Assembly: GCA_001942185.1 (NCBI GenBank)
Contig: MKJV01000084.1
Location: 1 to 64,000, forward strand
Reading direction: 5' to 3'
Length of the DNA stretch: 64,000 bases
Source: Pseudonocardia sp. CNS-004
GTDB taxonomy: Bacteria > Actinomycetota > Actinomycetes > Mycobacteriales > Pseudonocardiaceae
A program made the position numbers and the translations under genes. The notes under the pieces were generated by a model. The model was not told where the DNA came from. It did no database searches and was given only the letters and a program-made list of their open reading frames with translations. Of this stretch, positions 37,214-46,147 are shown piece after piece; position 1 is the stretch's first letter; each line of letters opens with the position of its first letter.

Positions 37214-37298
37214 TCATGGCGCCGCCCGGCGCGCGGGGCGGCGCTCACGCCGACCCGGCGATGCGGCCGTGTTCATCCGATGGCTACTCTCCGGTGTC

Positions 37299-38779
37299 GT
37301 GAACCCGGACGGATGGGACCACCGACGGCCGCCCCGCCCCCCGGGTGCCGGCGAACGGTCCACGCCCCGTCCCGTCCGGCCGCCCGCACGGCCACAGGGC
37401 GGGCCGCCGCTCCCGCGGGGCGGCTTCGGCCCTGCCGTGCACCCCGGTCCTCCCGCCGACCCCGGGCCCCCCACAGTGCCCGTGCCGGTGGTCGCTCCGG
37501 CGTCCGGCGGGGTGCGCGGGCGGGGGCCGCAGCCCCGTCCCGGGACCGCCCGGCCGACGGCAGCGGTGCCCGAACCACGCCCCGAGCCTCCGCCCGAGCA
37601 CGACGAGGAGCCGGAGGACGACGCGCTCGACGACGCCGACCACGACGTCGCCCGCCGGCCGCGCAAGCGGCGACGGCGCGTCGTCGTGCTGCTGGCGGCG
37701 GTGCTGCTGTTCGGCGCGGTCGCGCGGGCGGGCTCTACTCCTACATCACCTGGTTCGCCGTCCCCGACTTCGAGGGACAGGGCACCGGCGACGTCGTGAT
37801 CGAGGTGGAGGACGGCGACTCCACCCGGCAGATCGGCGCATCGCTCGCGGAGAACGGCGTGGTGGCGGCCCCGGAGTCGTTCACCCGCGCCGCCGAGGAC
37901 GAGGAACGCATCCGCGGCGTCCAGCCCGGCTTCTACCAGATGCGCAGGCAGATGTCGGGCGCCGCGGCCGTCGCGATGATGCTCGACCCCGCGTCCCGCG
38001 TCGGCGAGCTCGACATCCGCGGCGGCGTGCAGCTCGACGACACGAGCGCACCCGACGGCACCGTCGCGCCCGGCGTGCTCACCCTCATCTCGCAGGCCAC
38101 CTGCGCCCGGCTCGACGGCGAGGAACGCTGCATCTCCGCCGACGAGCTGCGCACAGCCATGATCGAGACGGACCCGGCCGCCCTCGGAGTGCCGGAATGG
38201 GCGCTCGAGAACGTCGGCGCCGCGGAGCCGCGCCGCCGCCTCGAGGGTCTGCTCGTACCGGGCCGCTACGACGTACCACCCGGCGCCACCGCCGTCGACG
38301 TGCTCCGTGGCCTGCTCACCACGTCCGGCCAGCGGCTCGCGGCGTCCGGGCTGGTCGCCGGGGCGCAGAGCATCGGATCCAGCCCCTACGAGCTGCTCAC
38401 CATCGCCTCGCTCGTCGAGAAGGAGGCGATCAACCCGGACATGCCCAAGGTGGCCCGGGTGATCTACAACCGGCTCGGGGCCGGCCGGCGCCTCGAACTC
38501 GACTCGATGGTGAACTACCCGCTCGACCTGCAGGCCCTGCGCACCAACGCGGCAGACCGGGCCCGGCCCGGCCCGTACAACAGCTACGCAGTGGCGGGCC
38601 TCCCACCCACCCCGATCGCCGCCCCGGGCCGCGAGGCGATCGCCGCCACGCTCGAACCCGAGCAGGGGGAGTGGCTCTACTTCGTGCGGTGCCGCACCGA
38701 CGGCACGTCCTGCTTCGCCGCGACGCTCGACGAGCACAACGCCAACGTGCGCGAGGCGAGGCAGAACGGCGCGTTCTGA
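37299..38779 (+). CDS. mltG: Endolytic murein transglycosylase MltG, frameshifted
   Basis: About 493 residues once a G is restored near 37733. A cytoplasmic N-terminal region of about 130 residues is rich in Pro, Arg and acidic residues. A single membrane helix (RVVVLLAAVLLFGAV) and the YceG domain follow. The catalytic region shows ELLTIASLVEKEA with the active-site glutamate, then VARVIYNRL, LDSMVNYPL and PYNSYAVAGLPPTPIAAPG. MltG cleaves nascent peptidoglycan strands outside the membrane and sets glycan length. GTG start; it lies 85 bp downstream of ruvX. Confidence 0.92.
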
Positions 38780-38787
38780 CGCCGTTC
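38764..38787. terminator. Hairpin between convergent genes
   Basis: GAACGGCG and CGCCGTTC form a perfect 8-bp stem with an 8-nt loop spanning the mltG stop codon. An alternative stem CTGACGC/GCGTCAG (38776-38803) reaches the end of the convergent methyltransferase gene. Either could end transcription from both sides. Confidence 0.4.
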
Positions 38788-38799
38788 AGAGCGTGCGCG

Positions 38800-39666
38800 T
38801 CAGGCGGGCGGGCGGCCGAAGAAGCCGGGTGGCGGCAGCGGTGACGGGGTCGTCGAACCGTCCACCGGCACCGTGGCTCCGTGGGCGAACCGGCGCAGCT
38901 CGGAGCCTGCGAGGACCCGGGCGGGGAACGGGTCGCCCGCCGTGCGCCGCGCGAGTTCGGCCACCGGGAGCGGTGACATCGACGCCACGAGCACGAGGTT
39001 GCCGAACCGGCGCCCGGTGATCAGCTGCGGCACCGCCAGCACGGCGACGTCCGGGAACACCGCCGACGCGGCCGCCACCTGCGCGCGGGCGAACGCGAGC
39101 GTGCCGCCGTCCGCGACGTTGGCCGCGTAGCAGCCGCCCTCGGCGAGCAGCGCGGCCGCGGCGCGCACGAACTCCACCGACGTGAGGTGCGCCGGGGTGC
39201 GTGCCCCGGCGAACACGTCCAGCACCAGCAGGTCGACCGACCCCGGCGCCACGGTGGCGAGCGCGGCCCGCGCGTCGCCGACCGTGACCTCGATCCCGGT
39301 GCCGTCCGCGGGCAGGCGGGAGGCGACGAGGTCGACGAGGCCCGCGTCCAGCTCCACCACGCGCTGCGGCGACCCGGGGCGCGTGGCCGCCACGTAGCGG
39401 GCCAGCGTCCACGCCCCGCCGCCCAGGTGCAGCGCCCGCAGGGGTGCGGTCGCGGGTGCGGCGAGGTCGGCGACGTGGGCCAGCCGCCGGACGTACTCGA
39501 ACTCGAGGTGGGTGGGGTCGTCGAGGTCGACGTGCGACTGCGCCGTGCCGTCGAGCAGCAGCGTCCAGCCCTGCGGACGGTCAGGGTCCCCGATGAGCTC
39601 GGCCGTACCGTGGTCGACGTCGGCCGTGACGGCCGCCCGCGCCACCCGCAACCCCCGCTGGTCCAC
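38800..39666 (-). CDS. Spermidine synthase-like SAM-dependent methyltransferase-fold protein
   Basis: A 288-residue protein with a Rossmann-like nucleotide-binding fold of the spermidine synthase type: LRALHLGGGAWTLARYVAAT, VVELDAGLVDLVASR, VTVGDARAALA and DLLVLDVFAGARTPAHLTS. The first strand has GGGAWTLARY in place of the standard spermidine-synthase GGGDG, so polyamine synthesis is doubtful. The GTG at 39666 follows CAGGGG. It is convergent with mltG and occupies the place where aroE is usual in relatives. Confidence 0.75.
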   Translation of the reverse strand: MDQRGLRVARAAVTADVDHGTAELIGDPDRPQGWTLLLDGTAQSHVDLDDPTHLEFEYVRRLAHVADLAAPATAPLRALHLGGGAWTLARYVAATRPGSPQRVVELDAGLVDLVASRLPADGTGIEVTVGDARAALATVAPGSVDLLVLDVFAGARTPAHLTSVEFVRAAAALLAEGGCYAANVADGGTLAFARAQVAAASAVFPDVAVLAVPQLITGRRFGNLVLVASMSPLPVAELARRTAGDPFPARVLAGSELRRFAHGATVPVDGSTTPSPLPPPGFFGRPPA

Positions 39667-39858
39667 CCCCTGATCCTGCCCTGTCGCGCTGTGCCGGCCA
39701 CCGGCGGATGCACACCGGTCCGACGTTTCCGGGTGCCTGCGGGCCGGTTGTCCACCTCGAGCCCGGGTCATCCACAGGTTGGCCGGGCCGCTCGCGCCGT
39801 GCCCCCGGGCCGCGAGGATCGACGGCAGGTCGACCGACCGGGACGCGGGGTGATCGGG

Positions 39859-40746
39859 ATGGTGCAGGTGGGTGCGGTGCTCGGTGGGGCACTCGACGGG
39901 CGGCCGGTGGGGATCGTGCTGCCGGTGGTGCTCCTCGCCGGTGGCGGGGTGTGGGCGGGTGCCGGTGCGCGCGTGCTGTTGCGCCGGTTGCGCCGGGGTA
40001 CGCGGATCCCGCCGCCGTGGTGCGAGCTGTGGGTGGCGGGGCTGTGGGCGGCCACCGCGGCGGTGTGGGCGGCAGGCGCGATGGCGGGGGAGTGGGTGCC
40101 CGCCGTGCTCGGGCTGGGATGGCTGGCCGTCGCCGCCGGTGCGGTCGACCTGCGCCACCACCGGCTGCCCGACGCGGTCACGGTGCCGGCGCTCCCGGCG
40201 GCGCTGCTGCTCCTGGCCCCCGCCGGGCCGGGGGCGGTCGGGCGGGGTGTGGTCGGGGCCGGGGTGGCCGTCGCGGTGCACGCCGCGGTCCACCTGGCCG
40301 ACCGGCGGGCCGTGGGTGCGGGCGACGTGAAGCTCGCCGCGCCGCTCGGTGCCGTGCTGGCCGCGGTGGCGTGGCCGGCACTCGCGCTCGGCGCGGTGCT
40401 GGCGGCGCTGCTCACCGCGGCTGTCGCGATCGGTGCCGCGATCGGTGCCGCGATCGGTCCTGCGATCGGTCCTGCGATCGGTCCTGCGATCGGTACTGCC
40501 GCCCGTGTCGTTGCCGGCGGCGCGGTCGGCGGCGCGGTCGGTGCCGTGCACGGCGCGCGGGTCGCGAGCAGGCCCGGCTCCCTGGACGCGGGGTGCCGCG
40601 GGGCGGCGGCGCGGGACGGGTCGCGGCGCGGGTGGGGCCTCGGCGGGCGCGCCGTGCCACACGGGCCGTCGATGCTGCTGGCCACCTGGGTCGTCACGGT
40701 CGCGGCGGTGGCCCTGGGTGCGGACGGCGGGGCGCCACCGGGGTGA
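39859..40746 (+). CDS. A24-family prepilin peptidase
   Basis: A 295-residue, very hydrophobic protein. The two catalytic aspartates of type IV prepilin peptidases are visible in AVDLRHHRLPDAVTV and VGAGDVKLAAPLG. The long N-terminal domain of PilD is lacking, as usual in actinobacteria, where a short form follows mltG or aroE. It would process pilin-like or competence-type precursors at the membrane. A run of 12-bp repeats adds an AIGPAIG-rich segment near the C-terminus, followed by an unusual hydrophilic Gly/Arg stretch. A GTG at 39850 is an alternative start. Confidence 0.78.
   Translation: MVQVGAVLGGALDGRPVGIVLPVVLLAGGGVWAGAGARVLLRRLRRGTRIPPPWCELWVAGLWAATAAVWAAGAMAGEWVPAVLGLGWLAVAAGAVDLRHHRLPDAVTVPALPAALLLLAPAGPGAVGRGVVGAGVAVAVHAAVHLADRRAVGAGDVKLAAPLGAVLAAVAWPALALGAVLAALLTAAVAIGAAIGAAIGPAIGPAIGPAIGTAARVVAGGAVGGAVGAVHGARVASRPGSLDAGCRGAAARDGSRRGWGLGGRAVPHGPSMLLATWVVTVAAVALGADGGAPPG
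40426..40497 (+). repeat. Six tandem 12-bp repeats inside the prepilin peptidase gene
   Basis: Six units of GCGATCGGTxCx (two GCC, three CCT, one ACT endings) run head to tail from 40426 to 40497 and encode (A-I-G-A/P/T) in frame. The length is a multiple of three codons, so copy-number change would not break the frame. Confidence 0.9.
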
Positions 40747-40759
40747 GAGAATCACGCTC

Positions 40760-41928
40760 GTGCTGCGCTGGATCACCGCCGGGGAGTCCCACGGTCCTGC
40801 ACTGGTCGCCGTGCTGGAAGGCATGGTCGCCGGGGTCGGGGTCACCACCAAGGAGCTCGCCGCAGAGCTCGCCCGGCGCCGGCTGGGCTACGGCCGCGGC
40901 GCCCGGATGAAGTTCGAGGCCGACGAGCTCGAGGTCATCGGCGGGATCCGGCACGGGGTCACCCAGGGTGGGCCGGTGGCGGTCCGCATCGGCAACACCG
41001 AGTGGCCGAAGTGGGAGACCGTCATGGCGGCCGACCCCGTCGACCCGGAGCTGATCGCGGGCCGGGCGCGCAACGCGCCGCTCACCCGTCCCCGCCCAGG
41101 GCACGCCGACCTCGCCGGGATGACGAAGTACGGCTTCGACGACGCGCGGCCGGTGCTGGAACGCGCCAGCGCGCGCGAGACCGCGGCGCGGGTGGTGCTC
41201 GGCACGGTGGCGAAGGCGTTCCTCGCGCAGGCCTTCGACGTGGCGATCGTGTCGCACGTGGTCGCGCTCGGCGCCGCGGAGGCGCCGACGGGGAGGCTCC
41301 CGGCCGGGGCGACCTGGACCGCGTCGACGCGAGCCCGGTGCGGGCCTGGACCGACGAGGCCACCGCGGCCATGGTGGCCGAGGTCGACGCCGCGCAGCAG
41401 GACGGCGACACGCTCGGCGGGGTCGTCGAGGTGATCGCCTACGGCCTCCCGGTGGGCATCGGTTCCTACGTGCAGAGCGACCGCAGGCTCGACGCGCGCC
41501 TCGCCGGGGCGCTCATGGGCATCCAGGCGATGAAGGGCGTCGAGATCGGCGACGGGTTCCGCACCGCCGGGCGACGGGGCAGCGCCGCCCACGACGAGAT
41601 GGTGCCCGGTGAGCCGGTGCAGCGCCTGTCCAACCGGGCGGGCGGCATCGAGGGCGGCATGACCAACGGTGAGCCGGTGCGGGTCCGCGCCGCGATGAAG
41701 CCGATCTCCACGGTCCCGCGGGCGCTGCGCACCGTCGACATGGCCTCCGGCGAGCCGGCGCAGGCGATCCACCAGCGGTCGGACGTCTGCGCCGTACCGG
41801 CCGCGGGGGTGGTGGCCGAGGCGATGGTGGCGCTCGTGCTCGCCGAGGCGGCGCTGGAGAAGTTCGGCGGCGACTCCCTCACCGAGACCCGCCGCAACCT
41901 GCGCGGATACCTGGACGCGACGAGCTGA
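40760..41928 (+). CDS. aroC: Chorismate synthase, frameshifted
   Basis: About 389 residues after restoring a G near 41315. It catalyses the last shikimate-pathway step, EPSP to chorismate, with reduced FMN. Motifs are LRWITAGESHGPALVAVLEG, RRLGYGRGARMKFEADE, RPGHADLAGMTKYGFDDARP, ERASARETAARV and NRAGGIEGGMTNGEP. It is needed for all aromatic amino acids, so the frame break is an artefact. The GTG at 40760 lies seven bases after GAGAAT, suggesting a leaderless transcript. Confidence 0.95.
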
Positions 41929-42459
41929 CACCCGCCCCGCCGCCCGGTGCGGTCACCCGGGAGGCGGGGTCGCGGATCAGGTGTCGGTGCGGCGGTGCCC
42001 GTTGGTCGTGGCGCCGCCGCTGGGCGCGCTCGCGTCGTCGGTGCCGTTGCGGCCGCGGTGGGCCCCGGCGTGGAACGCGGCCGCCCGGTCGGCGCAACGA
42101 TCGGGCGCGATGGTGGCGGTGGGTTCGGCGGGCTCGTCATCGGTGAACGCGGCGAACGGGGTGCCGGAGCCTGGCTGCTGGGCGTCCGCAGCCGAGGCTC
42201 GAGGTGGGACTGGCGCTGGCGCCGGGGAAGCGGGAGTTGCTCGCGGGCGGGCGTGGGCCCGTCCGGCGGCATCGGCATCTCGTCCGAGTGGGTCACCGAT
42301 CGCCCTCGCAGCGCTGGTCGCTCTCGCGGTGGGTCACCGGTTGCTCCAATAGTGCGGAATCGCGGGTTGGGGCACCATATCTGATCTCGGATGGAGCAGA
42401 CCCGGGGAGCGGGTCAGCGGTCGGCGCACGTCGCCGAAAAGAGTGATGGCTGCGGTGAT
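41929..42459. other. Intergenic stretch with no confident gene
   Basis: About 530 bp between aroC and the aroK promoter. Open frames exist on both strands, but they are Pro/Arg/Gly-rich, have no good starts and resemble no family I know. The last 120 bp are less GC-rich. There, TGCTCC and GGAGCA are the arms of a loose inverted repeat around 42344-42396. It may be a degraded gene or simple spacer. Confidence 0.4.
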
Positions 42460-42465
42460 TACCCT
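42460..42465 (+). promoter_or_regulatory. -10 element of a leaderless aroK promoter
   Basis: TACCCT lies six bases before the aroK GTG. A -10 hexamer at this distance puts the transcript start at or next to the start codon, which is common in actinobacteria. The equivalent hexamers are TAGGGT seven bases before aroB and TAAGGT six bases before pepQ. Confidence 0.5.
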
Positions 42466-42471
42466 GGGCGG

Positions 42472-43092
42472 GTGCCTGTCGATACGCGTCCCACGTTGGT
42501 CATCGTCGGCCCGCCGGGGGCCGGCAAGACCACGGTCGGCCACGTGCTGGCGCGCCGGCTCGGCGTCGCGTTCGCCGACGTCGACGCGATGATCGAAGAG
42601 CGCACCGGCTCCGCGATCGCCGACCTGTTCGTCCGCGACGGCGAGGAGGGTTTCCGCAGGCTGGAGCGCGAGCTCGTGGCGGAGGCGCTCGCGAGCCACG
42701 ACGGCGTGCTCGCGCTGGGCGGCGGCGCCGTGCTCGCCGCGGAGACCCGCGCGCTGCTGCGCGGCCACCGGGTCGTGCACCTGAGCGTCGGCCTGGCCGA
42801 CGGGCTGCGGCGCACCGGTATGTCCACGGCGCGCCCGCTGCTGGCCGGTGTGAACCCGCGGGCCACGTTCAAGGCGTTGCTCGACGCGCGGGCCCCGCTG
42901 TACCAGGAGGTCGCCACGGTGCGGGTCGACACCGACCGGCGCAGCGCCAACCAGGTGGCGAGGGCGGTGCTGGAGGCGCTCGGCGAGGTCGACCCCTCCG
43001 ACCCGCAGGACCCGATCGACCCCGACGATCCGCTGGACCGGCCCACCCCGCGGGGCGGTTCCGCGCTGCCGGACCCGACCGTCCGCCTCTGA
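42472..43092 (+). CDS. aroK: Shikimate kinase
   Basis: A 206-residue P-loop kinase that phosphorylates shikimate at the 3-hydroxyl. Walker A is VGPPGAGKTTVG, the shikimate-binding DVD and arginine are in VAFADVDAMIEERTG and GEEGFRRLERELVAEAL, and GGGAVL is the family GGG motif. The LID arginine lies in STARPLL. The C-terminal 35 residues are an Asp/Pro-rich extension (DPSDPQDPIDPDDPLD) longer than in most homologues and probably disordered. GTG start. Confidence 0.93.
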   Translation: MPVDTRPTLVIVGPPGAGKTTVGHVLARRLGVAFADVDAMIEERTGSAIADLFVRDGEEGFRRLERELVAEALASHDGVLALGGGAVLAAETRALLRGHRVVHLSVGLADGLRRTGMSTARPLLAGVNPRATFKALLDARAPLYQEVATVRVDTDRRSANQVARAVLEALGEVDPSDPQDPIDPDDPLDRPTPRGGSALPDPTVRL

Positions 43093-43121
43093 CGCCGCCG
43101 CGCGTCAGTAGGGTGATCGCC

Positions 43122-44216
43122 GTGAGTGCAGCGGTGCGGATCGACGTGGCCACGGAGCGGCCCTACCCGGTGCTCGTGGGCCGGGGGGTCCGCGGCGAGC
43201 TGGCGGCCACCGTCACGGGCCTGGGCGCCGGCGCGGCGCTGATCGTGCACCAGCCGGCGCTGGCCGGCGTGGCGGAGGCCGTGCGGGCGGAGCTTTCGGG
43301 CACGGGCGTCGACGCGCACCGCGTGGAGGTGCCCGACGCCGAGGACGGGAAGTCGCTCGCCGTCGCCGGGTTCTGCTGGGAGGTCTGCGGGCGGATCGGG
43401 CTCACGCGCTCCGACGTGGTCGTGTCGCTGGGCGGCGGCGCCGTCACCGACCTCGCCGGGTTCATCGCCGCCACCTGGATGCGGGGGGTGCGGGTGGTGC
43501 ACGTGCCCACCACGCTGCTCGCGATGGTCGACGCCGCGGTGGGCGGGAAGACCGGCATCAACACCGACGCGGGCAAGAACCTCGTCGGGGCGTTCCACGA
43601 GCCGTCGGCGGTGCTCGTGGACCTCGCGGTGCTCGACACGCTGCCGTCGGCCGAGCTGGTGGCGGGCAGCGCGGAGATCGTGAAGGCCGGTTTCATCGCC
43701 GACCCGGTGATCCTGGAGCGCATCGAGGCCGACCCGGGGGCGGCGCTCGACCCGGCGGGCCCGGTGCTGTCGGAGCTGGTGGAGCGCTCGATCCGGGTGA
43801 AGGCCGAGGTGGTGGCGGCCGACCTGCGCGAGTCGCACCTGCGGGAGATCCTGAACTACGGCCACACGCTCGGTCACGCGATCGAGCGCCGCGAGGAGTA
43901 CCGCTGGCGGCACGGCAACGCGGTGAGCGTGGGCCTGGTGTTCGCGGCGGAGCTGGCGCGGGCCGCGGGCCGGCTCGACGACGCCACGGCCGACCGGCAC
44001 CGGGCCGTGCTGTCGTCGCTGGGGCTGCCGACCGCCTACGTGGAGGGTGTGCTTCCCGAGCTGGTCGAGTCGATGCGCGGGGACAAGAAGGCGAGGGCGG
44101 GCACGTTGCGGTTCGTGGTGCTGGACGGGCTGGCGAAGCCCGGCAGGCTGGAGGCCCCGGAGCCCGCGCTGCTGGAGCGCGCGTACGCGGCGGTGTCGGC
44201 GGGGGCGCAGGCATGA
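43122..44216 (+). CDS. aroB: 3-dehydroquinate synthase
   Basis: A 364-residue NAD- and zinc-dependent enzyme that makes dehydroquinate from DAHP. Signature segments are VVVSLGGGAVTDLAGFIAAT, VHVPTTLLAMVDAAVGGKTG, INTDAGKNLVGAFHEP and the metal-binding LNYGHTLGHAIE. The GTG at 43122 lies seven bases after TAGGGT, so a separate leaderless promoter is likely; a GTG at 43113 is possible. The stop overlaps aroQ. Confidence 0.94.
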   Translation: MSAAVRIDVATERPYPVLVGRGVRGELAATVTGLGAGAALIVHQPALAGVAEAVRAELSGTGVDAHRVEVPDAEDGKSLAVAGFCWEVCGRIGLTRSDVVVSLGGGAVTDLAGFIAATWMRGVRVVHVPTTLLAMVDAAVGGKTGINTDAGKNLVGAFHEPSAVLVDLAVLDTLPSAELVAGSAEIVKAGFIADPVILERIEADPGAALDPAGPVLSELVERSIRVKAEVVAADLRESHLREILNYGHTLGHAIERREEYRWRHGNAVSVGLVFAAELARAAGRLDDATADRHRAVLSSLGLPTAYVEGVLPELVESMRGDKKARAGTLRFVVLDGLAKPGRLEAPEPALLERAYAAVSAGAQA

Positions 44217-44656
44217 GCGGGGTTCTCGTCCTCAACGGGCCGAACCTGGGCCGGCTCGGCACGCGCGAGCCCGCCGTCTACGGCCGCACCACCTACGCCG
44301 ACCTGGTCGCGTTGTGCGAGTGCGCAGGTGCCGAGCTGGGCCTGCAGGTCTCGGTGCGCCAGACCGACCACGAGGGCGAGCTGCTGGGCTGGCTGCACGA
44401 GGCCGCCGACGCCGGCGCGCCGGTGGTGCTCAACGCCGCGGCGTGGACCCACACCTCGGTGGCGGTGCGCGACGCGTGCTCCCAGCTCACCGCCCCGCTG
44501 ATCGAGGTGCACATCACGAACGTGCACCGGCGCGAGGAGTTCCGCCACCACTCCTACATCTCCGGGGTGGCCACCGGCGTGATCGTCGGGCTCGGGGTGG
44601 ACGGCTACCCGCTGGCGTTGCGGTGGATCGCCGACCACACGCAGGCCCAGGCCTAG
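44213..44656 (+). CDS. aroQ: Type II 3-dehydroquinate dehydratase
   Basis: A 147-residue protein that dehydrates 3-dehydroquinate. The start VLVLNGPNLGRLGTREPAVYG carries the catalytic arginine and tyrosine. LNAAAWTHTSVAVRDA and EVHITNVHRREEFRHHSYIS contain the catalytic histidine and substrate-binding residues. The ATG overlaps the aroB stop by four bases, indicating coupled translation. Confidence 0.94.
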   Translation: MSGVLVLNGPNLGRLGTREPAVYGRTTYADLVALCECAGAELGLQVSVRQTDHEGELLGWLHEAADAGAPVVLNAAAWTHTSVAVRDACSQLTAPLIEVHITNVHRREEFRHHSYISGVATGVIVGLGVDGYPLALRWIADHTQAQA

Positions 44657-44661
44657 CCGGC

Positions 44662-44892
44662 CTAGTAGCGGGAGTCCGGCGGGTAGGTGCGCGGCGGCGG
44701 GTACTCGGCCTCCCGGCGCACGACCGGGCGGGTCTGGCGGGCCAGCACGATGCTCACGATCAGCCCGATGGCGCCGACGACGGCGAGGATCCAGCCCACG
44801 AGCTCGAGGTCGATCCCGCCGATGTCGACGCGTACGGCAAGGGCGAGGATGAGCCCGAGCGCGAGCAGACCGATGCTCGTACCGATTCTCAT
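44662..44892 (-). CDS. DUF6458-family small membrane protein
   Basis: A 76-residue protein with two predicted membrane helices (IGLLALGLILALAV and VGWILAVVGAIGLIVSIVL), then a Pro/Tyr/Arg-rich tail. The start MRIGTSIGLLALGLILALAV with a following VDIGGIDLELVGWIL is the pattern of actinobacterial DUF6458 proteins. It is convergent with aroQ and divergent from pepQ. Its role is unknown. Confidence 0.75.
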   Translation of the reverse strand: MRIGTSIGLLALGLILALAVRVDIGGIDLELVGWILAVVGAIGLIVSIVLARQTRPVVRREAEYPPPRTYPPDSRY

Positions 44893-44939
44893 GCCGTGAC
44901 CTACCCGGGGTGGCGCGGTGGGACACATAAGGTGGCCGC

Positions 44940-46022
44940 ATGTCGTTCCCCGCGCGGCGGTCGGCCCTGCGTGCGCTGCTGCCCGGTGCGGGCGTCGACG
45001 CCCTGCTGGTCACCGACCTGGTCAACGTCCGCTACCTCACCGGGTTCACCGGCTCGAACGCGTCGCTGCTCGTGCACGCGGGCGGCGACGGCGCGAGCCG
45101 TTTCTGCACCGACGGGCGCTACCGCACCCAGGCTGCGGCCGAGGTGCCCGACCTGGAGACGGTGATCGACCGGTCCGGTGCGCAGGCGCTCGCGGCGCTG
45201 GTGGCGACGCTTCGGATCGAGCGGCTGGGCTTCGAGTCCGACGCCGTCACCGTCGACGCCCACGACGTGCTGGCCGAGGCGGCCGGGGTGCCCCTGCACC
45301 GCGCTCCCGGGCTCGTGCAGCGGCTGCGCGCGGTGAAGGACGCGGACGAGGTGGAGGCGCTGCGGCGGGCCTGCGCGGTGGGCGACGCCGCGCTCGCCGG
45401 CCTGCTCGATGCGGGCGGGCTGGCGCCGGGCCGCACCGAGCGGGAGGTCGCGCTCGACCTGGAGGACCGGATGCGCGCCCACGGTGCGAGCGGGCCCGCG
45501 TTCGAGACGATCCTCGCCGCGGGGGCGCACTCCGCGGTGCCGCACCACCGGCCCACGGGGTCCGAGCTGCGGGCCGGGGACCTCGTGAAGATCGATTTCG
45601 GCGCGCTCGTCGACGGCTACCACTCCGACATGACGCGCACCCTGGTGCTCGGCCGCGCGGCCGCCTGGCAGCGGGAGCTGTACGCGCTCGTCGCCGAGGC
45701 GCAGGCCGCCGGTCGGGCGGCGCTCGTGCCGGGCACCGCCGTGGCCCACGTCGACGCGGCCGCGCGGGGGGTCGTCGAGCGCGCGGGGCGCGGCGAGGAG
45801 TTCGTGCACGGCCTCGGCCACGGCGTCGGGCTGCAGATCCACGAGGCCCCGTCGCTCGCCGCGGCCGGCACGGGCGCGGTCGAGGCCGGGATGGTGGTGA
45901 CCGTGGAACCGGGCGTCTACCTGCCCGGCCGCGGCGGGGTGCGCATCGAGGACACCCTCGTGGTGCGCGACGGCGGGCCCGAGCTGCTCACCCACACCAC
46001 GCGCGAGCTGCTCGAAGTCTGA
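44940..46022 (+). CDS. pepQ: Xaa-Pro aminopeptidase / M24-family peptidase
   Basis: A 360-residue protein. The creatinase-like N-terminal domain (DALLVTDLVNVRYLTGFTGS) precedes a pita-bread fold catalytic domain with all five metal ligands placed: KIDFGALVDGYHSDMTRT (two Asp), HGLGHGVGLQIHE (His), VVTVEPGVYLPG (Glu) and VRIEDTLVV (Glu). It removes residues ahead of proline in the cytoplasm. Located before efp as in most actinobacteria. TAAGGT six bases before the ATG implies a leaderless message. Confidence 0.92.
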   Translation: MSFPARRSALRALLPGAGVDALLVTDLVNVRYLTGFTGSNASLLVHAGGDGASRFCTDGRYRTQAAAEVPDLETVIDRSGAQALAALVATLRIERLGFESDAVTVDAHDVLAEAAGVPLHRAPGLVQRLRAVKDADEVEALRRACAVGDAALAGLLDAGGLAPGRTEREVALDLEDRMRAHGASGPAFETILAAGAHSAVPHHRPTGSELRAGDLVKIDFGALVDGYHSDMTRTLVLGRAAAWQRELYALVAEAQAAGRAALVPGTAVAHVDAAARGVVERAGRGEEFVHGLGHGVGLQIHEAPSLAAAGTGAVEAGMVVTVEPGVYLPGRGGVRIEDTLVVRDGGPELLTHTTRELLEV

Positions 46023-46147
46023 CGGTAAGCTGGCTCGCGGACGACGGCGCCGCTGCGGCGCGCCGCTTCATGGAGCAGACCCCCGGCGCGCGTGACGGCA
46101 TCGACGAACCCTGCGCGCCCGCGACAGATGCAAGGAGTCAGGCGCAC

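Noticed and set aside
40426..40497. Possible CRISPR-like array
   Set aside because: Units of 12 bp without spacers inside a coding region; this is a simple tandem repeat.
41929..42459. Coding genes on either strand between aroC and aroK
   Set aside because: Frames are Pro/Arg/Gly-rich with no start signals and no family resemblance.
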